A DNA stretch of 35,036 nt from Galbibacter marinus (GCF_000300875.1 NZ_AMSG01000026.1:1-35036); one strand, 5' to 3'; shown: positions 18,504 to 27,875, numbered from the stretch's first letter. Notes: generated from the sequence alone by a model not told the origin. Made by a program: numbers and translations.

Positions 18504-19778
18504 CTAAAATAAATCGTCACTGGTTATACTTTGTGTTCTTTTGCTATAATTGATAGACCGTTTTACGAAGAAGTCACCGTGTTTTGTGCCGATGATTTCG
18601 TCGTCAAACCATTCCGTTTCTGCTAACAGTTTTTCATCAACTTCAAATACTTCTTTGATGCCGATACTTGCAAGGGACTTGTTGAAACGATTTTTAATAA
18701 ACTCATTAACTACATTCTTAGGTAGGAAATCGAGTTCACCTTCTTCAAATATCCAATCTACAATTTTACTCTCAGCAATGAAGGCGTCTTCGCATAGTTG
18801 CTGAATAAGTAGTTCGTATGATTTGTCAAACCATTCTGGTTGTTCTTCTTTTATAATGTTAATGATGTCAATTCCAAAGTCTCCGTGTATTTGCTCTTCT
18901 TTAGAGGTGGCCTCTACTACATTTGAAATTCCTTTAAGCATGTTTTTATGCTTGTTAAAGGCCATAATGATTAGAAATTGTGAGAACAGAGAAACGTGCT
19001 CTATGAATAATGAGAACAATAATATTGACTCTGTATACTGCCGAGTGTCTTCACTTTTTGAGTTTTTAAGAGCGGACTCTAAATACTGCACCCTTCTCAT
19101 AATGACAGGCTTTTTCTTTAAGTCCTCAAACTCCTTATTCAAACCTAAGATCTCCAGTAGGTGTGAATAAGCATCGTGGTGCCTAACTTCACTCTCTGCA
19201 AAAGTAGCTCCTACCGAACCAATCTCTGGTTTAGGCATTCTATGGTATATATCACCCCAGAAGGTTTTTACAGCGACCTCTATTTGAGAGATGGCCAACA
19301 TGGTGTTTTTAATAACACTCTGTTCAACTGGAGTTAAATTTGATTTGTAATCTTGAATATCACTAGTGAAGTTAAATTCTGTATGTATCCAATAGGAATG
19401 ACGTATTGCCGGAACGTATTCGTATAATTGTGGGTATTCATAAGGTTTTAAATTCACACGTTTTTCGAAAATGTTACTTTTTCTACTTTGTGCCTGTTTG
19501 TTTCTATATAAAATATATGCTTTGGCTACATCGTGAAATTCACTAGTCATTAACCTTTCTTCCACCACATCTTGAACTTCTTCCACTGTGGGGATATAAT
19601 CTTGATGTTGCTGACCTCTGTCTAACAAGGTCTGATTTACACTCTCGGCTATGCGATTCGCATCCTCTTCTTGCCCATGTCCAACGGCTTCCATGGCCTT
19701 GAGGATCGCCTTGCTTATTTTGTTGAGTTCGAAGGGTTTTTGAGTAAAATCCCTCTTAATAATGCGGGTAATAGTCAT
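18504..19778 (-). CDS. nrdB: Ribonucleotide reductase beta subunit with N-terminal ATP-cone (class Id-like)
   Basis: A 424-residue radical-generating subunit, counted from the ATG at 19778 (MTITRIIKRDF). A longer open frame upstream has no family support. Residues 1-100 form an ATP-cone (IIKRDFTQKPFELNKISKAI). The ferritin-like domain follows, with metal ligands E167, E197, H200, E260, E295 and H298, and Y204 at the position of the E. coli Y122. The C-terminal tail has Y411 for radical transfer. NrdB proteins with a fused ATP-cone are known from the flavobacterium Leeuwenhoekiella. The Flavobacterium johnsoniae enzyme was assigned to subclass Id, which uses an oxidised di-manganese centre and leaves the tyrosine unoxidised. 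Subclass Id is my inference here. No nrdI gene is nearby, which fits. Confidence 0.93.
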   Translation of the reverse strand: MTITRIIKRDFTQKPFELNKISKAILKAMEAVGHGQEEDANRIAESVNQTLLDRGQQHQDYIPTVEEVQDVVEERLMTSEFHDVAKAYILYRNKQAQSRKSNIFEKRVNLKPYEYPQLYEYVPAIRHSYWIHTEFNFTSDIQDYKSNLTPVEQSVIKNTMLAISQIEVAVKTFWGDIYHRMPKPEIGSVGATFAESEVRHHDAYSHLLEILGLNKEFEDLKKKPVIMRRVQYLESALKNSKSEDTRQYTESILLFSLFIEHVSLFSQFLIIMAFNKHKNMLKGISNVVEATSKEEQIHGDFGIDIINIIKEEQPEWFDKSYELLIQQLCEDAFIAESKIVDWIFEEGELDFLPKNVVNEFIKNRFNKSLASIGIKEVFEVDEKLLAETEWFDDEIIGTKHGDFFVKRSINYSKRTQSITSDDLF

Positions 19779-20443
19779 AACTGAATGGATAAAAAAATTG
19801 ATTTCAATACGAATAATGTAAAGGTCAGAATAATTTACGCACAAAACCATAGCACCCAATTTATGTTCTCAACATTTTATCAACAGTTTTTGTGTTTGCA
19901 GTGTATCTAACTGAATATTAATTAAATGTAGTTGTTTTGTTTGAAAATTCAACAAGTTGGATGGTTGTGATTTTACCTAATAAACAAGGGTTGAAAATGT
20001 CCTTAAAGGCAATAGGGTAACGGCGGGGAGCAATTTAATTATCTCTAAAATTATTTTTGTACTGCAATACATAATTTTTGAGGTTTTTTAAATTGGTTCA
20101 GCAGAATCTCATTTCAAGAATGATTAAAATTATGGCTGTGCGAATTTTGGATTTTTCGGCAATCCTATGATCGAATTATCTTTGTGTTTAATCACTTTAA
20201 AAATAATTAAAACTACAATAATTAATGAAGTCTAAGTGTCTAATTTCTGTAAACGAAGTGAAGATACCTTTTATAAAGTTTTTTAATGGTTTCAAATAGT
20301 TTGTTTAATTATTATAGATGGTTATTAAAAGTAAATTTTGAGAGGAGATTAATTTTGTTTAGTAGAAGTATTTAATACTTTTAACTGTTCAATAAAGTTT
20401 ATGTTGTATGCTTCATATAACATGACATCTAAAGTAGTATCCT
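19779..20443. other. Divergent intergenic region between nrdB and the sulfatase
   Basis: About 660 bp of AT-rich DNA that must hold both promoters. On the plus strand, TATCTTTG (20177-20184) and TAATTTTG (20350-20357) match the Bacteroidetes -7 element exactly, but neither has a TTG at the right distance. A perfect 15 bp palindrome, AAGTATTTAATACTT, lies at 20366-20380, about 65 bp before the sulfatase start, and could be an operator. I see no clear NrdR-type box and no gene. Confidence 0.45.
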
Positions 20444-21886
20444 ATGCATCGTATTACCATATTCTATAGTTTTTTAATCTTTCTCGCTATTACTTCATGC
20501 CAAGAAAAGAATGGCAATTCTAAAGAGTCTGAAAAGTTAAGCTTAAAACCAAATATAGTATTTGTATTAGCAGATGATTTAGGAATTGGGGATTTGGGTA
20601 GTTATGGACAAGAATATATTAAGACACCCAACCTAGACCGTATGGCAAAAGAAGGGATGCTCTTTACAGATTTTTATTCTGGCAGCACGGTTTGTGCTCC
20701 ATCTAGGGCAAGTCTTATGACGGGAAAACATACAGGGCATTTAACCATTAGAGGTAATGGAGAGTTTCCTTTGAAATCTACTGACACTACTATTGCTCAA
20801 ATTCTGAAATCTCAAGGATATCACACCGCTATGTTTGGTAAATGGGGGTTAGGACTGCAGGGTACATCAGGATCACCAGAGAAAAAGGGATGGGATGAGT
20901 TTACAGGTCATCTTCATCACGTGGATGGACATTTTCAAAAGCCAGATTCGCTTTGGTCCATTGAGAAAGGAGGAGTTAAAAAACACGCCATAGAAGATGA
21001 TGCTTTTGCAAATGAAATATTTACCCAGAAAGGGATTAATTTTATAGATAAGCAAAGTGATAATCAACCGTTTTTTCTCTTTATGTCCTATACGGTTCCA
21101 CACGCAGAATTAAGGGTTGAAGATAAATATTTAGCGCCTTATTTGAACAAGCATGGAGAAAGTATTTTTGAACCTGAGAATCCTTGGCCAACTGGACGTC
21201 ATTACGGACAGCAAAAATATCCCAAGGCAGCCTATGCAGCTATGGTAACTAGTTTGGATTCTTATGTAGGGAAGTTGTTGGAAAAACTAAAATCTAAGGG
21301 TCTTGAGGAAAATACCTTGGTTATTTTTACCAGTGATAATGGAACACATATTGAAGGAGGAAGGACAAAGGAAGATGTCAAATTCTTTAACAGTACAGCA
21401 GGTCTTAGGGGGGTCAAACGGGATTTGTATGAAGGTGGGATTCGAACTCCATTTATTGCCCACTGGCCTGGAACTATCCCAAAAGGAAGTATAAGTTCAG
21501 TAACTGCTGCCTATTGGGATTTGCTGCCTACTTTCACTGAATTGGCTGGATATAAAAAGCGCCTAGAAACTGATGGGTTTTCTATAATGGATATTTTATT
21601 AGGCAAAACAAAGGACATTAATCGTGAATTCCTGTACTGGGAATTTCATGAAGAAGGAGGTAAGATTGCCATTCGTATGGGAGACTGGAAGGTGGTTTGG
21701 ACAAATCTGCTTGATTCTAATATATCAGCCAAATGTGCTGTGTACAATCTGAAAAACGACCCTTATGAATCGGTTGATTTATCTAGTAAACATCCAGATA
21801 TTATTGAAAAAGCTAAAGAGCTTTACAGGCAACAACATCAGAGATCAGAAATTGACAAATTTAGGATTTCAATACCAGAAAATTAA
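20444..21886 (+). CDS. Lipoprotein sulfatase (arylsulfatase family, formylglycine type)
   Basis: A 480-residue type I sulfatase. The N-terminus is a lipoprotein signal (FLAITSC, Cys19), so the enzyme should be anchored in a membrane facing the periplasm or outside. The metal-binding aspartates D44/D45 are in VLADDLG. The catalytic motif is CAPSRASLMTG, with Cys84 as the residue converted to formylglycine. KHTGHLTIRGN, GKWGLG and the SDNGTH segment (about 295) complete the active site. It hydrolyses sulfate esters. The substrate is unknown, with sulfated algal glycans the usual targets in marine flavobacteria. The maturation enzyme is not in the window. It is convergent with the oxidoreductase gene to the right. 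Confidence 0.92.
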   Translation: MHRITIFYSFLIFLAITSCQEKNGNSKESEKLSLKPNIVFVLADDLGIGDLGSYGQEYIKTPNLDRMAKEGMLFTDFYSGSTVCAPSRASLMTGKHTGHLTIRGNGEFPLKSTDTTIAQILKSQGYHTAMFGKWGLGLQGTSGSPEKKGWDEFTGHLHHVDGHFQKPDSLWSIEKGGVKKHAIEDDAFANEIFTQKGINFIDKQSDNQPFFLFMSYTVPHAELRVEDKYLAPYLNKHGESIFEPENPWPTGRHYGQQKYPKAAYAAMVTSLDSYVGKLLEKLKSKGLEENTLVIFTSDNGTHIEGGRTKEDVKFFNSTAGLRGVKRDLYEGGIRTPFIAHWPGTIPKGSISSVTAAYWDLLPTFTELAGYKKRLETDGFSIMDILLGKTKDINREFLYWEFHEEGGKIAIRMGDWKVVWTNLLDSNISAKCAVYNLKNDPYESVDLSSKHPDIIEKAKELYRQQHQRSEIDKFRISIPEN

Positions 21887-21955
21887 TAAGTAGTGAGTTG
21901 CCAGTCACTAAAGTAATTAAATTTTGATTTACAGAGTTTAAGTTTGAATTATATC

Positions 21956-21975
21956 CTACAAAGGGATCTTTGTAG
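21956..21975. terminator. Perfect hairpin between convergent sulfatase and oxidoreductase genes
   Basis: CTACAAAG and CTTTGTAG form an 8 bp stem around a GGAT tetraloop, 70 bp after the sulfatase stop. No T tract follows on either strand, so it may be a 3'-end stabiliser or processing site rather than a true intrinsic terminator. Confidence 0.4.
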
Positions 21976-22049
21976 ATAATAAGTTCCATCACTTTAAAGG
22001 TGTCTAATTGATTGAGTAGTCTCTGGAGTTTACTTTTCGGGGACTTTAT

Positions 22050-23417
22050 TTATATATAGTCTAATGGGTCTGGATGTTGCCAAGGATCACGGTAGGATCT
22101 GGTTAACATTTTATCAGCCCTTTGGTCGTTTATAAATTGGCGCTTTTCAGGGTCATACATAAGTGGTCTGTCAAGTTCCATTGCTAGGTTAGCCATAATG
22201 CAACTTGCTGTAGATATATGTCCTTGTTCTACATCGGCAATGGGTTTGCTTTTTTTGTCAATAGCTTTGAGAAAGTCCATCATGTGATATCGAGTTGCAG
22301 GCGCGGTATGAAGTTCGATGTCTTTCTCTTTAAGATCTTCTGGATACTGCTCTTTTTCATAGGTCACATTTTTTGAGATGCGTGTCTTACCGTCGGTTGA
22401 AATAAATTCGTATTTCATGACACTTGCTTTTAATACACCCTTCTCCCCATAAATAAAAAAGGCCCATGGATAATCTGGATCAGCTGGGGTTCCCCAAGTC
22501 CGATGATTCCAAACACAGTTGAAATCTTCGTATTCGAAAATAGCCGTTTGAGTGTCAGGAATATTGGAATAACCTCCTTTTTGTACGTAGATACCTCCTT
22601 GGGATTGTATGCGTTTTGGCCATTTAAGATCTAACATCCATCGTACCGCATCTAGCATATGCACGCACATATCGCCCACAATACCATTGCTGTATTCCGT
22701 TCTGGTTCTCCACCAACCTCTATGAGGTAGTCCTTTAAAAGGGAGTTTTGGCGCTGGACCTGCCCACATCTCATAATCAAAATATTCTGGAATGTCCTTA
22801 ATAATCCGCTCACCATTAGCTCTCATATGATAGTAACAGCACATTTCGACATGACCAATTTTTCCTAACAATCCTTTATCAATAATGTTTGTCTTGGCAT
22901 CGACCAAATGTGGTGTACTTCTGCGTTGGGTTCCCACCTGGACTACCTTGTTGTATTTTCTTGCAGCCTTTACCATGGCTTCTCCTTCCATGACATCAAC
23001 ACTTGTAGGTTTTTGAACATAAACATGACAGCCTGCACTCAGTGAGGCAATAGTGTTTAAAGCATGCCAATGATCAGGTGTGCCGATAAGAACAATATCT
23101 AGCTCAACGCTGGAGAGCATTTTTCTAAAATCTGTAAATAAGGCAGGTGATTTAGGCTGTTTGTTCCTTTGCATCACCAGGGATGCGGCATTGGAAAGGT
23201 GATTTTTATCGACATCACACAGAGCTGCAACTTCAATTTCGGTTACCTGCATAAGTCTAAAAAGATCGCTTTTTCCATACCATCCTGTACCGATAAGTCC
23301 GACTTTTAATTTTTTTGATGGGTGCATTAAATGTTGTCCATAGGCCCCGTAAGATGCGTAAAGCGTAGTGGCTAGAGTAGACTTAATAAAGTGTCTGCGG
23401 TTGATGTAAAATGACAT
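22050..23417 (-). CDS. Tat-exported Gfo/Idh/MocA-family oxidoreductase
   Basis: A 455-residue NAD(P)-dependent dehydrogenase-like protein. It opens with a twin-arginine signal (NRRHFIKSTLATTLYASYGAYG), so it is probably exported folded with its cofactor. The Rossmann motif is VGLIGTGWYGKSD (about 39-51), followed by GTPDHWHAL, the EKP-like motif VQKPTSV and the C-terminal alpha/beta domain with SNGIVGDMCVHMLDAVRWML. Relatives act on sugars or sugar acids. Exported Bacteroidetes members include glycan-active enzymes, but the substrate here is unknown. The nearby sulfatase hints at a shared glycan theme, though the two genes converge and are not an operon. Confidence 0.88.
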   Translation of the reverse strand: MSFYINRRHFIKSTLATTLYASYGAYGQHLMHPSKKLKVGLIGTGWYGKSDLFRLMQVTEIEVAALCDVDKNHLSNAASLVMQRNKQPKSPALFTDFRKMLSSVELDIVLIGTPDHWHALNTIASLSAGCHVYVQKPTSVDVMEGEAMVKAARKYNKVVQVGTQRRSTPHLVDAKTNIIDKGLLGKIGHVEMCCYYHMRANGERIIKDIPEYFDYEMWAGPAPKLPFKGLPHRGWWRTRTEYSNGIVGDMCVHMLDAVRWMLDLKWPKRIQSQGGIYVQKGGYSNIPDTQTAIFEYEDFNCVWNHRTWGTPADPDYPWAFFIYGEKGVLKASVMKYEFISTDGKTRISKNVTYEKEQYPEDLKEKDIELHTAPATRYHMMDFLKAIDKKSKPIADVEQGHISTASCIMANLAMELDRPLMYDPEKRQFINDQRADKMLTRSYRDPWQHPDPLDYI

Positions 23418-23509
23418 GGTGATTATTTTAGGGAGTAATTTACAAAATACTCATCTAAAGTAATCATGACTAAATGGAATTAAAATTCAAAGATATCAAC
23501 CTTCTTTTG

Positions 23510-24259
23510 CTAAATTATTTTTTTAATCACTCGCAGTTTGTGTGAATGGCTCTTAGTGTCCGTATTATAAATCCCAGTATGGTCGATTCGGTCAATTCTC
23601 ACCTTGCCATAAGAGTGGATGATATAATTATCAGGCATCATAATACCTACATGAATAATGTTCCCTTCATCGTCATCAAAGAAGGCAAGATCTCCAGCTT
23701 CACTTTCTTCTATAAAACTTAAAGCTTCTCCTTGAGTGGACTGTTGCGTGGCGGTTCTAAGTAGTGGATAGCCATTGAGTTTGTAAACCATTTGAGTAAG
23801 TCCTGAACTATCAATTCCAAAAGGTGTTTTTCCTCCCCAAAGAAATGGACTATTGATGTAATTAAGAGCTGTTGATACAATTCGCTCCTTTGGTTGTTTC
23901 CCTTGAAGGGTTTCTCCGTCAAATTTACCAGAAAGATAGTGCGCTGCACTAATGTTACTTCCTATGGTGATGGGTAATAAGTTGTTGTTATTATCATAGA
24001 TAAATTCTACTAAATCCCCAGATAGTATTGGCTTTAGTTTTTGGAGGCTTTGATAAGTGGATTCGTCAATAATGGTATATTGGGTGTTGTCAAGCCAGCC
24101 TTCGAAATTATCGTGTGCCAATCGTATTTTACTCCAATGCTTTCTTTTTTCTAATACTTTAAAATGTTCTCCATATAGTGCCTGAGAGCAAAGTTCTGAG
24201 GCATGTTGTGGTTCATTGCGTAAAGGAATGATACTCAAATGACAAATTCCATATTGCAT
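23510..24259 (-). CDS. SH3 plus NlpC/P60 domain protein with Ser in place of the catalytic Cys
   Basis: A 249-residue protein. An SH3-like part (about 1-125) precedes an NlpC/P60 domain (about 126-249). The NlpC landmarks are all present: SPFLWGGKTPFGID, LLRTATQQS, GDLAFFDDD, the catalytic-type histidine H203 in IIHVGI and H215 in YIIHSYGKVRID. The nucleophile, normally Cys in G(I/V)DCSG, is Ser151 here (GIDSSG; codon AGT at 23807-23809, minus strand). Active relatives cleave peptidoglycan stem peptides. This copy may be an inactive binder, or the reading may be a one-base error. No signal peptide is visible. It is 24 bp downstream of the thiolase and likely co-transcribed. Confidence 0.9.
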   Translation of the reverse strand: MQYGICHLSIIPLRNEPQHASELCSQALYGEHFKVLEKRKHWSKIRLAHDNFEGWLDNTQYTIIDESTYQSLQKLKPILSGDLVEFIYDNNNNLLPITIGSNISAAHYLSGKFDGETLQGKQPKERIVSTALNYINSPFLWGGKTPFGIDSSGLTQMVYKLNGYPLLRTATQQSTQGEALSFIEESEAGDLAFFDDDEGNIIHVGIMMPDNYIIHSYGKVRIDRIDHTGIYNTDTKSHSHKLRVIKKII

Positions 24260-24283
24260 TTAATAGCTGTTTGTAGGGGGTAA

Positions 24284-25459
24284 TTAATTTCTTTCTAAGA
24301 CCATTGCAGAGGCACCACCACCTCCATTGCAAATGGCAGCTGCTCCGTATTTTGCATTGTTTTGGTCTAGCACGCTCATTAGTGTTATTAGGATTCTTAC
24401 ACCAGAACAACCAAGAGGGTGGCCCAAGGAAACAGCGCCACCATTGACATTTACTTTGGTGTCTGGAATTTCTAATATTTTCATGTTTGCAAGAGCGACA
24501 ACAGAGAATGCTTCATTGAATTCAAAGAAATCAATATCTTCAATTTTTAAATTTGTCTTGCTCAGTGCTTTTGGTAGTGCCTTTGCTGGTGCTGTAGTAA
24601 ACCATTTTGGTTCTCCAGCCGCATCGGCATAACTAAGTACAGTAGCTAGGGGTGTAATACCAAGTTCTTTTGCTTTTTCCTCACTCATTAAAACTACTGC
24701 TGCAGCACCGTCGTTGATCGTGGAGGCGTTGGCAGCGGTCACTGTTCCTTCTTTTGTGAAAGCGGCTCTTAGAGATGGGATTTTATCTAATTTTACATTT
24801 TTAAATTCTTCGTCTTGTGAGACGATTAGTGGCTGTCCTCTTCGCTGTGGGACTTCTACGGGAATGACTTCTTGATCGAATTTACCTTCTTGCCAAGCAG
24901 CTGCCGTACGCTTGTAAGATTGTATGGCATAAGCATCTTGGTCTTCTCTTGAAAAGTTATATTCTTCAGCACAATCGTCTGCACATACACCCATGGCGTT
25001 TTGATCATATGCATCAACGAGTCCATCTTTTTGAAGTCCATCAATGAGTTGTGATGGTCCAAATTTAGTGCCAGTTCTCATATGTACATAGTGTGGAATC
25101 ATACTCATGTTTTCCATTCCTCCAGCTACAACTATGGAAGCATCTCCTAAGGCAATGGCTTGAGCAGCTTGCATCACGGCTTTCATCCCACTTGCGCAAA
25201 CCTTATTCACTGTCGTGCATGGAACCCTGTTGGGGATTCCTGCGTGCAAGGCTGCCTGTCGAGCGGGTGCTTGTCCTTCTCCAGCTTGAACAACATTCCC
25301 CATTAAAACTTCTTGAACTAAGCTAGGATCAAGTGCTATTTTTTCCAATGCACCCTTTATTGCAAGGGCGCCTAGTTTTGGAGCTGTAATGGTTGAGAGT
25401 TGTCCCAGAAAACTTCCAATGGGAGTTCTGGCTGCAGAAACTATGACTACTTTATTCAT
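24284..25459 (-). CDS. Acetyl-CoA C-acetyltransferase (thiolase)
   Basis: A 391-residue thiolase of normal length. The nucleophile is C88 (NKVCASGMKA). The second active-site set is H347 (SLGHPLGCSG) and C377 (AICNGGGGAS), with the NEAF motif present (FEFNEAFSVVAL). It condenses two acetyl-CoA to acetoacetyl-CoA or cleaves 3-ketoacyl-CoA. The short-chain (acetoacetyl) type is the better match. It is cytoplasmic. It is the first gene of a probable two-gene unit with the NlpC/P60 gene and is divergent from the 7TM-HD gene. Confidence 0.94.
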   Translation of the reverse strand: MNKVVIVSAARTPIGSFLGQLSTITAPKLGALAIKGALEKIALDPSLVQEVLMGNVVQAGEGQAPARQAALHAGIPNRVPCTTVNKVCASGMKAVMQAAQAIALGDASIVVAGGMENMSMIPHYVHMRTGTKFGPSQLIDGLQKDGLVDAYDQNAMGVCADDCAEEYNFSREDQDAYAIQSYKRTAAAWQEGKFDQEVIPVEVPQRRGQPLIVSQDEEFKNVKLDKIPSLRAAFTKEGTVTAANASTINDGAAAVVLMSEEKAKELGITPLATVLSYADAAGEPKWFTTAPAKALPKALSKTNLKIEDIDFFEFNEAFSVVALANMKILEIPDTKVNVNGGAVSLGHPLGCSGVRILITLMSVLDQNNAKYGAAAICNGGGGASAMVLERN

Positions 25460-25555
25460 GATACACTATTTTGTTGTTGCGAATTTAAATAATTTAAAAA
25501 GATAATCATAGGAAGTTGATTTTAATTAAATGCTAATGAGGAGTCTATTTTTTGT

Positions 25556-25563
25556 TACATTTG
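25556..25563 (+). promoter_or_regulatory. Candidate -7 element of the 7TM-HD gene
   Basis: TACATTTG matches TAnnTTTG exactly and lies 19 bp before the ATG at 25583, which would give a short leader. No TTG occurs 17-23 bp upstream, so the promoter is only half supported. Confidence 0.35.
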
Positions 25564-25582
25564 AATAATAATACCAATACGA

Positions 25583-27631
25583 ATGAAGAAATTCTTGGAT
25601 AATCTTTATAAAAATCAGTCCCTTGTTTACAAAGGTTTTCTCTTTATTTTAACCACTGCCTTAGTGGTGTATTTATTCCCTAAAGGGGGGAAGTTTAAGT
25701 ATGATTTCCATAAAGGGAAGTTGTGGCAATACGAGACTCTCTATGCTCCATTTGATTTTGCAATCCACAAAACCGATGAGGAAATAAAGCAGAATAAAGA
25801 TGAAATAGAGTCCAATCATCTAGATTATTTTAAGTTCGATGTCGGAATTCGGGATTTGGTATATGAAGGTTATAAGGAGCGATTTAACAGCTATTTTACT
25901 GCCGAAGATTACAGTGAATCTGATCGGAAATATTTGCGTTCGAATGGACAAGAGTTGTTAAACCGCATTTATGAAAAAGGTGTTGTTCAGAATACGGAAC
26001 AATACAAAGGTGATGTACTTGTAAATGTGGTTAGAGGTAATCAAGAACAAACGATTCTCTATGGAAGTTTGGTGAAGATCAATCAACTTGATAGGGTGAT
26101 TACAGGCTTTTTAACAGAAAGAAAGCTTCAAGCCCACGGTGAGCGACTGAAGAGTTTATACTTTGACATAATTCAACCCAATGTCTTTTTTGATGAGGCT
26201 TTAACCAAAATGACTTTAGAACGAGAGTTGGCTAAAGTAACTACCACACGCGGAGGTGTTGATAAAGGCAAACGTATTATTGCTAAAGGAGAAGTTGTTG
26301 AAGGGGAGAAGTATACTATGTTGTATTCTTTACAGAGAGAATATCAATCTAAATTGTGGAACGAAAACAACTATAATTGGATTCTGTTGGGGTACATTAT
26401 TTTAGTAGGGCTTACTCTTTTAATGTTACTGTTATTTTTAAAAAAATATAGGCCAGATGTCTTTATTAATAATAATAAAGTAACCTTTATCTTCTTCAAT
26501 GTTCTGGTGATGATTTTCTTGACTACAACGGTTGTCAAATTTAATTCTCATTATGTCTATGTGGTGCCAATGTGTATAATGCCACTGATTCTTAAGGCGT
26601 TTTTCGATCCAAGGCTCGGACTTTTTACCCACGTGTTGACAGTTTTGATTTTAGGTTTTATTGTGCCTAATAGTTTTGAATATGTGTTTTTGCAAACCAT
26701 AGCTGGTATAGTCACTATTCAAACAATTTCTGAGCTTCATAAGCGCGCTAATCTGTTTATTTCGGTAGGGCAGATCACCTTGGTCTATATCATTGCTTAT
26801 TTTGCGTTTTACGTGATTCATGAGGGGAATTTCAATAATATGGATTGGGTTAATTTTGGTTTATTCATCTTGAATGGTTTGGCAACCTTGGCGGCCTTCC
26901 CACTGATTTATATTTATGAAAAGCTTTTCTCTTTGGTATCTGATGTGTCGCTTTTAGAGCTTTCTGATACTAATGCCAAATTGTTAAAAGAATTATCGGA
27001 TAAAGCTCCTGGAACCTTTCACCACTCACTCCAAGTTGCAAACTTAGCCGAAGCTGCTGCAAACGAAATCGGGGCGAATTCTATGTTGGTTCGTGTGGGT
27101 GCTCTGTATCATGATATCGGAAAGATGAACAATCCTGCTTACTTTACTGAAAATCAAACTACGAGTGTAAATCCTCATAACGAACTATCAGCTGAAGAAA
27201 GTGCGAGAATAATAATTGCTCATGTTATAGAGGGTATTGAAATGGCAAAAAAGAACAATATTCCAGATAGAGTAATTGATTTTATTAGGACACATCATGG
27301 TACTTCATTGGTGTACTATTTTTATAGAGAAGCATCGAATTTAGATGAAAATATTGATAAGGCGGATTATCAATATCCAGGACCCATTCCTTTTTCAAAA
27401 GAAACTGCTATTCTAATGATGGCGGATTCCGTAGAGGCGGCATCTAAAAGCTTGAAAAACCCAACCTCTACTATGATCAATTCTTTTGTCGAGAAGATTG
27501 TTAGTAAACAAATAGATGAGGGACAATTCTTAAATGCGAACATTACTTTTAAAGAAATTGAGCAAATAAAAAAGGTGTTAAAACGTAAATTAACCAATAT
27601 TTATCACCTAAGAATAGAATATCCAGAATAG
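25583..27631 (+). CDS. 7TM-HD membrane phosphohydrolase (PgpH-like)
   Basis: A 682-residue protein with the 7TMR-HD layout: a first transmembrane helix (about 18-32), an extracytoplasmic domain (about 35-265), a seven-helix membrane block (about 270-455) and a cytoplasmic HD domain (about 470-665). The HD metal motif is intact, with H480/H481 (GTFHHSLQVANLAE), H510/D511 (GALYHDIGKM) and the later HHGTS histidines. In Listeria, PgpH of this architecture degrades cyclic-di-AMP. The same role is likely here but inferred, since no cyclase is in the window. It is transcribed toward the tRNA operon, with 135 bp between them. Confidence 0.9.
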   Translation: MKKFLDNLYKNQSLVYKGFLFILTTALVVYLFPKGGKFKYDFHKGKLWQYETLYAPFDFAIHKTDEEIKQNKDEIESNHLDYFKFDVGIRDLVYEGYKERFNSYFTAEDYSESDRKYLRSNGQELLNRIYEKGVVQNTEQYKGDVLVNVVRGNQEQTILYGSLVKINQLDRVITGFLTERKLQAHGERLKSLYFDIIQPNVFFDEALTKMTLERELAKVTTTRGGVDKGKRIIAKGEVVEGEKYTMLYSLQREYQSKLWNENNYNWILLGYIILVGLTLLMLLLFLKKYRPDVFINNNKVTFIFFNVLVMIFLTTTVVKFNSHYVYVVPMCIMPLILKAFFDPRLGLFTHVLTVLILGFIVPNSFEYVFLQTIAGIVTIQTISELHKRANLFISVGQITLVYIIAYFAFYVIHEGNFNNMDWVNFGLFILNGLATLAAFPLIYIYEKLFSLVSDVSLLELSDTNAKLLKELSDKAPGTFHHSLQVANLAEAAANEIGANSMLVRVGALYHDIGKMNNPAYFTENQTTSVNPHNELSAEESARIIIAHVIEGIEMAKKNNIPDRVIDFIRTHHGTSLVYYFYREASNLDENIDKADYQYPGPIPFSKETAILMMADSVEAASKSLKNPTSTMINSFVEKIVSKQIDEGQFLNANITFKEIEQIKKVLKRKLTNIYHLRIEYPE

Positions 27632-27688
27632 TATTTCATTGGTTGTTAGGAAGCTATTTAAAAGTGATAAAAATATTCATGAAAATAG

Positions 27689-27719
27689 TTGCTTTGTTCT
27701 GATTGAACTACTACATTTG
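27689..27719 (+). promoter_or_regulatory. Promoter of the tRNA-Ser/tRNA-Pro operon
   Basis: TTG at 27689-27691, a 20 bp spacer and TACATTTG at 27712-27719. This is a full match to the Bacteroidetes consensus, about 47 bp before tRNA-Ser. It is the best promoter match in the window. Confidence 0.7.
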
Positions 27720-27766
27720 CAACCGCAATTTCAAAGTTGTACGTTCATAATGATATAAAGAATAAA

Positions 27767-27850
27767 GGAGAGGTGCCAGAGTGGTAATGGAGCAGATTGC
27801 TAATCTGTCAACGCGTAAGTGTTGCCAGGGTTCGAATCCCTGTCTCTCCG
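27767..27850 (+). tRNA. tRNA-Ser(GCT)
   Basis: An 84 nt tRNA with a 7 bp acceptor stem (GGAGAGG with TCTCTCC, last pair G-U), an anticodon loop TTGCTAA with GCT at 27799-27801, a long class II variable arm, and a T arm CAGGG-TTCGAAT-CCCTG. The discriminator is G. CCA is not encoded. It reads AGC and AGT codons. It is 25 bp before tRNA-Pro. Confidence 0.96.
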
Positions 27851-27875
27851 CTTTTCTTTTTTAATGGATATATTT

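Noticed and set aside
19779-19859. Longer NrdB with 27 extra N-terminal residues
   Set aside because: The ATP-cone begins right at MTITRIIKRDF, and the extra residues are hydrophobic, irregular and without family support.
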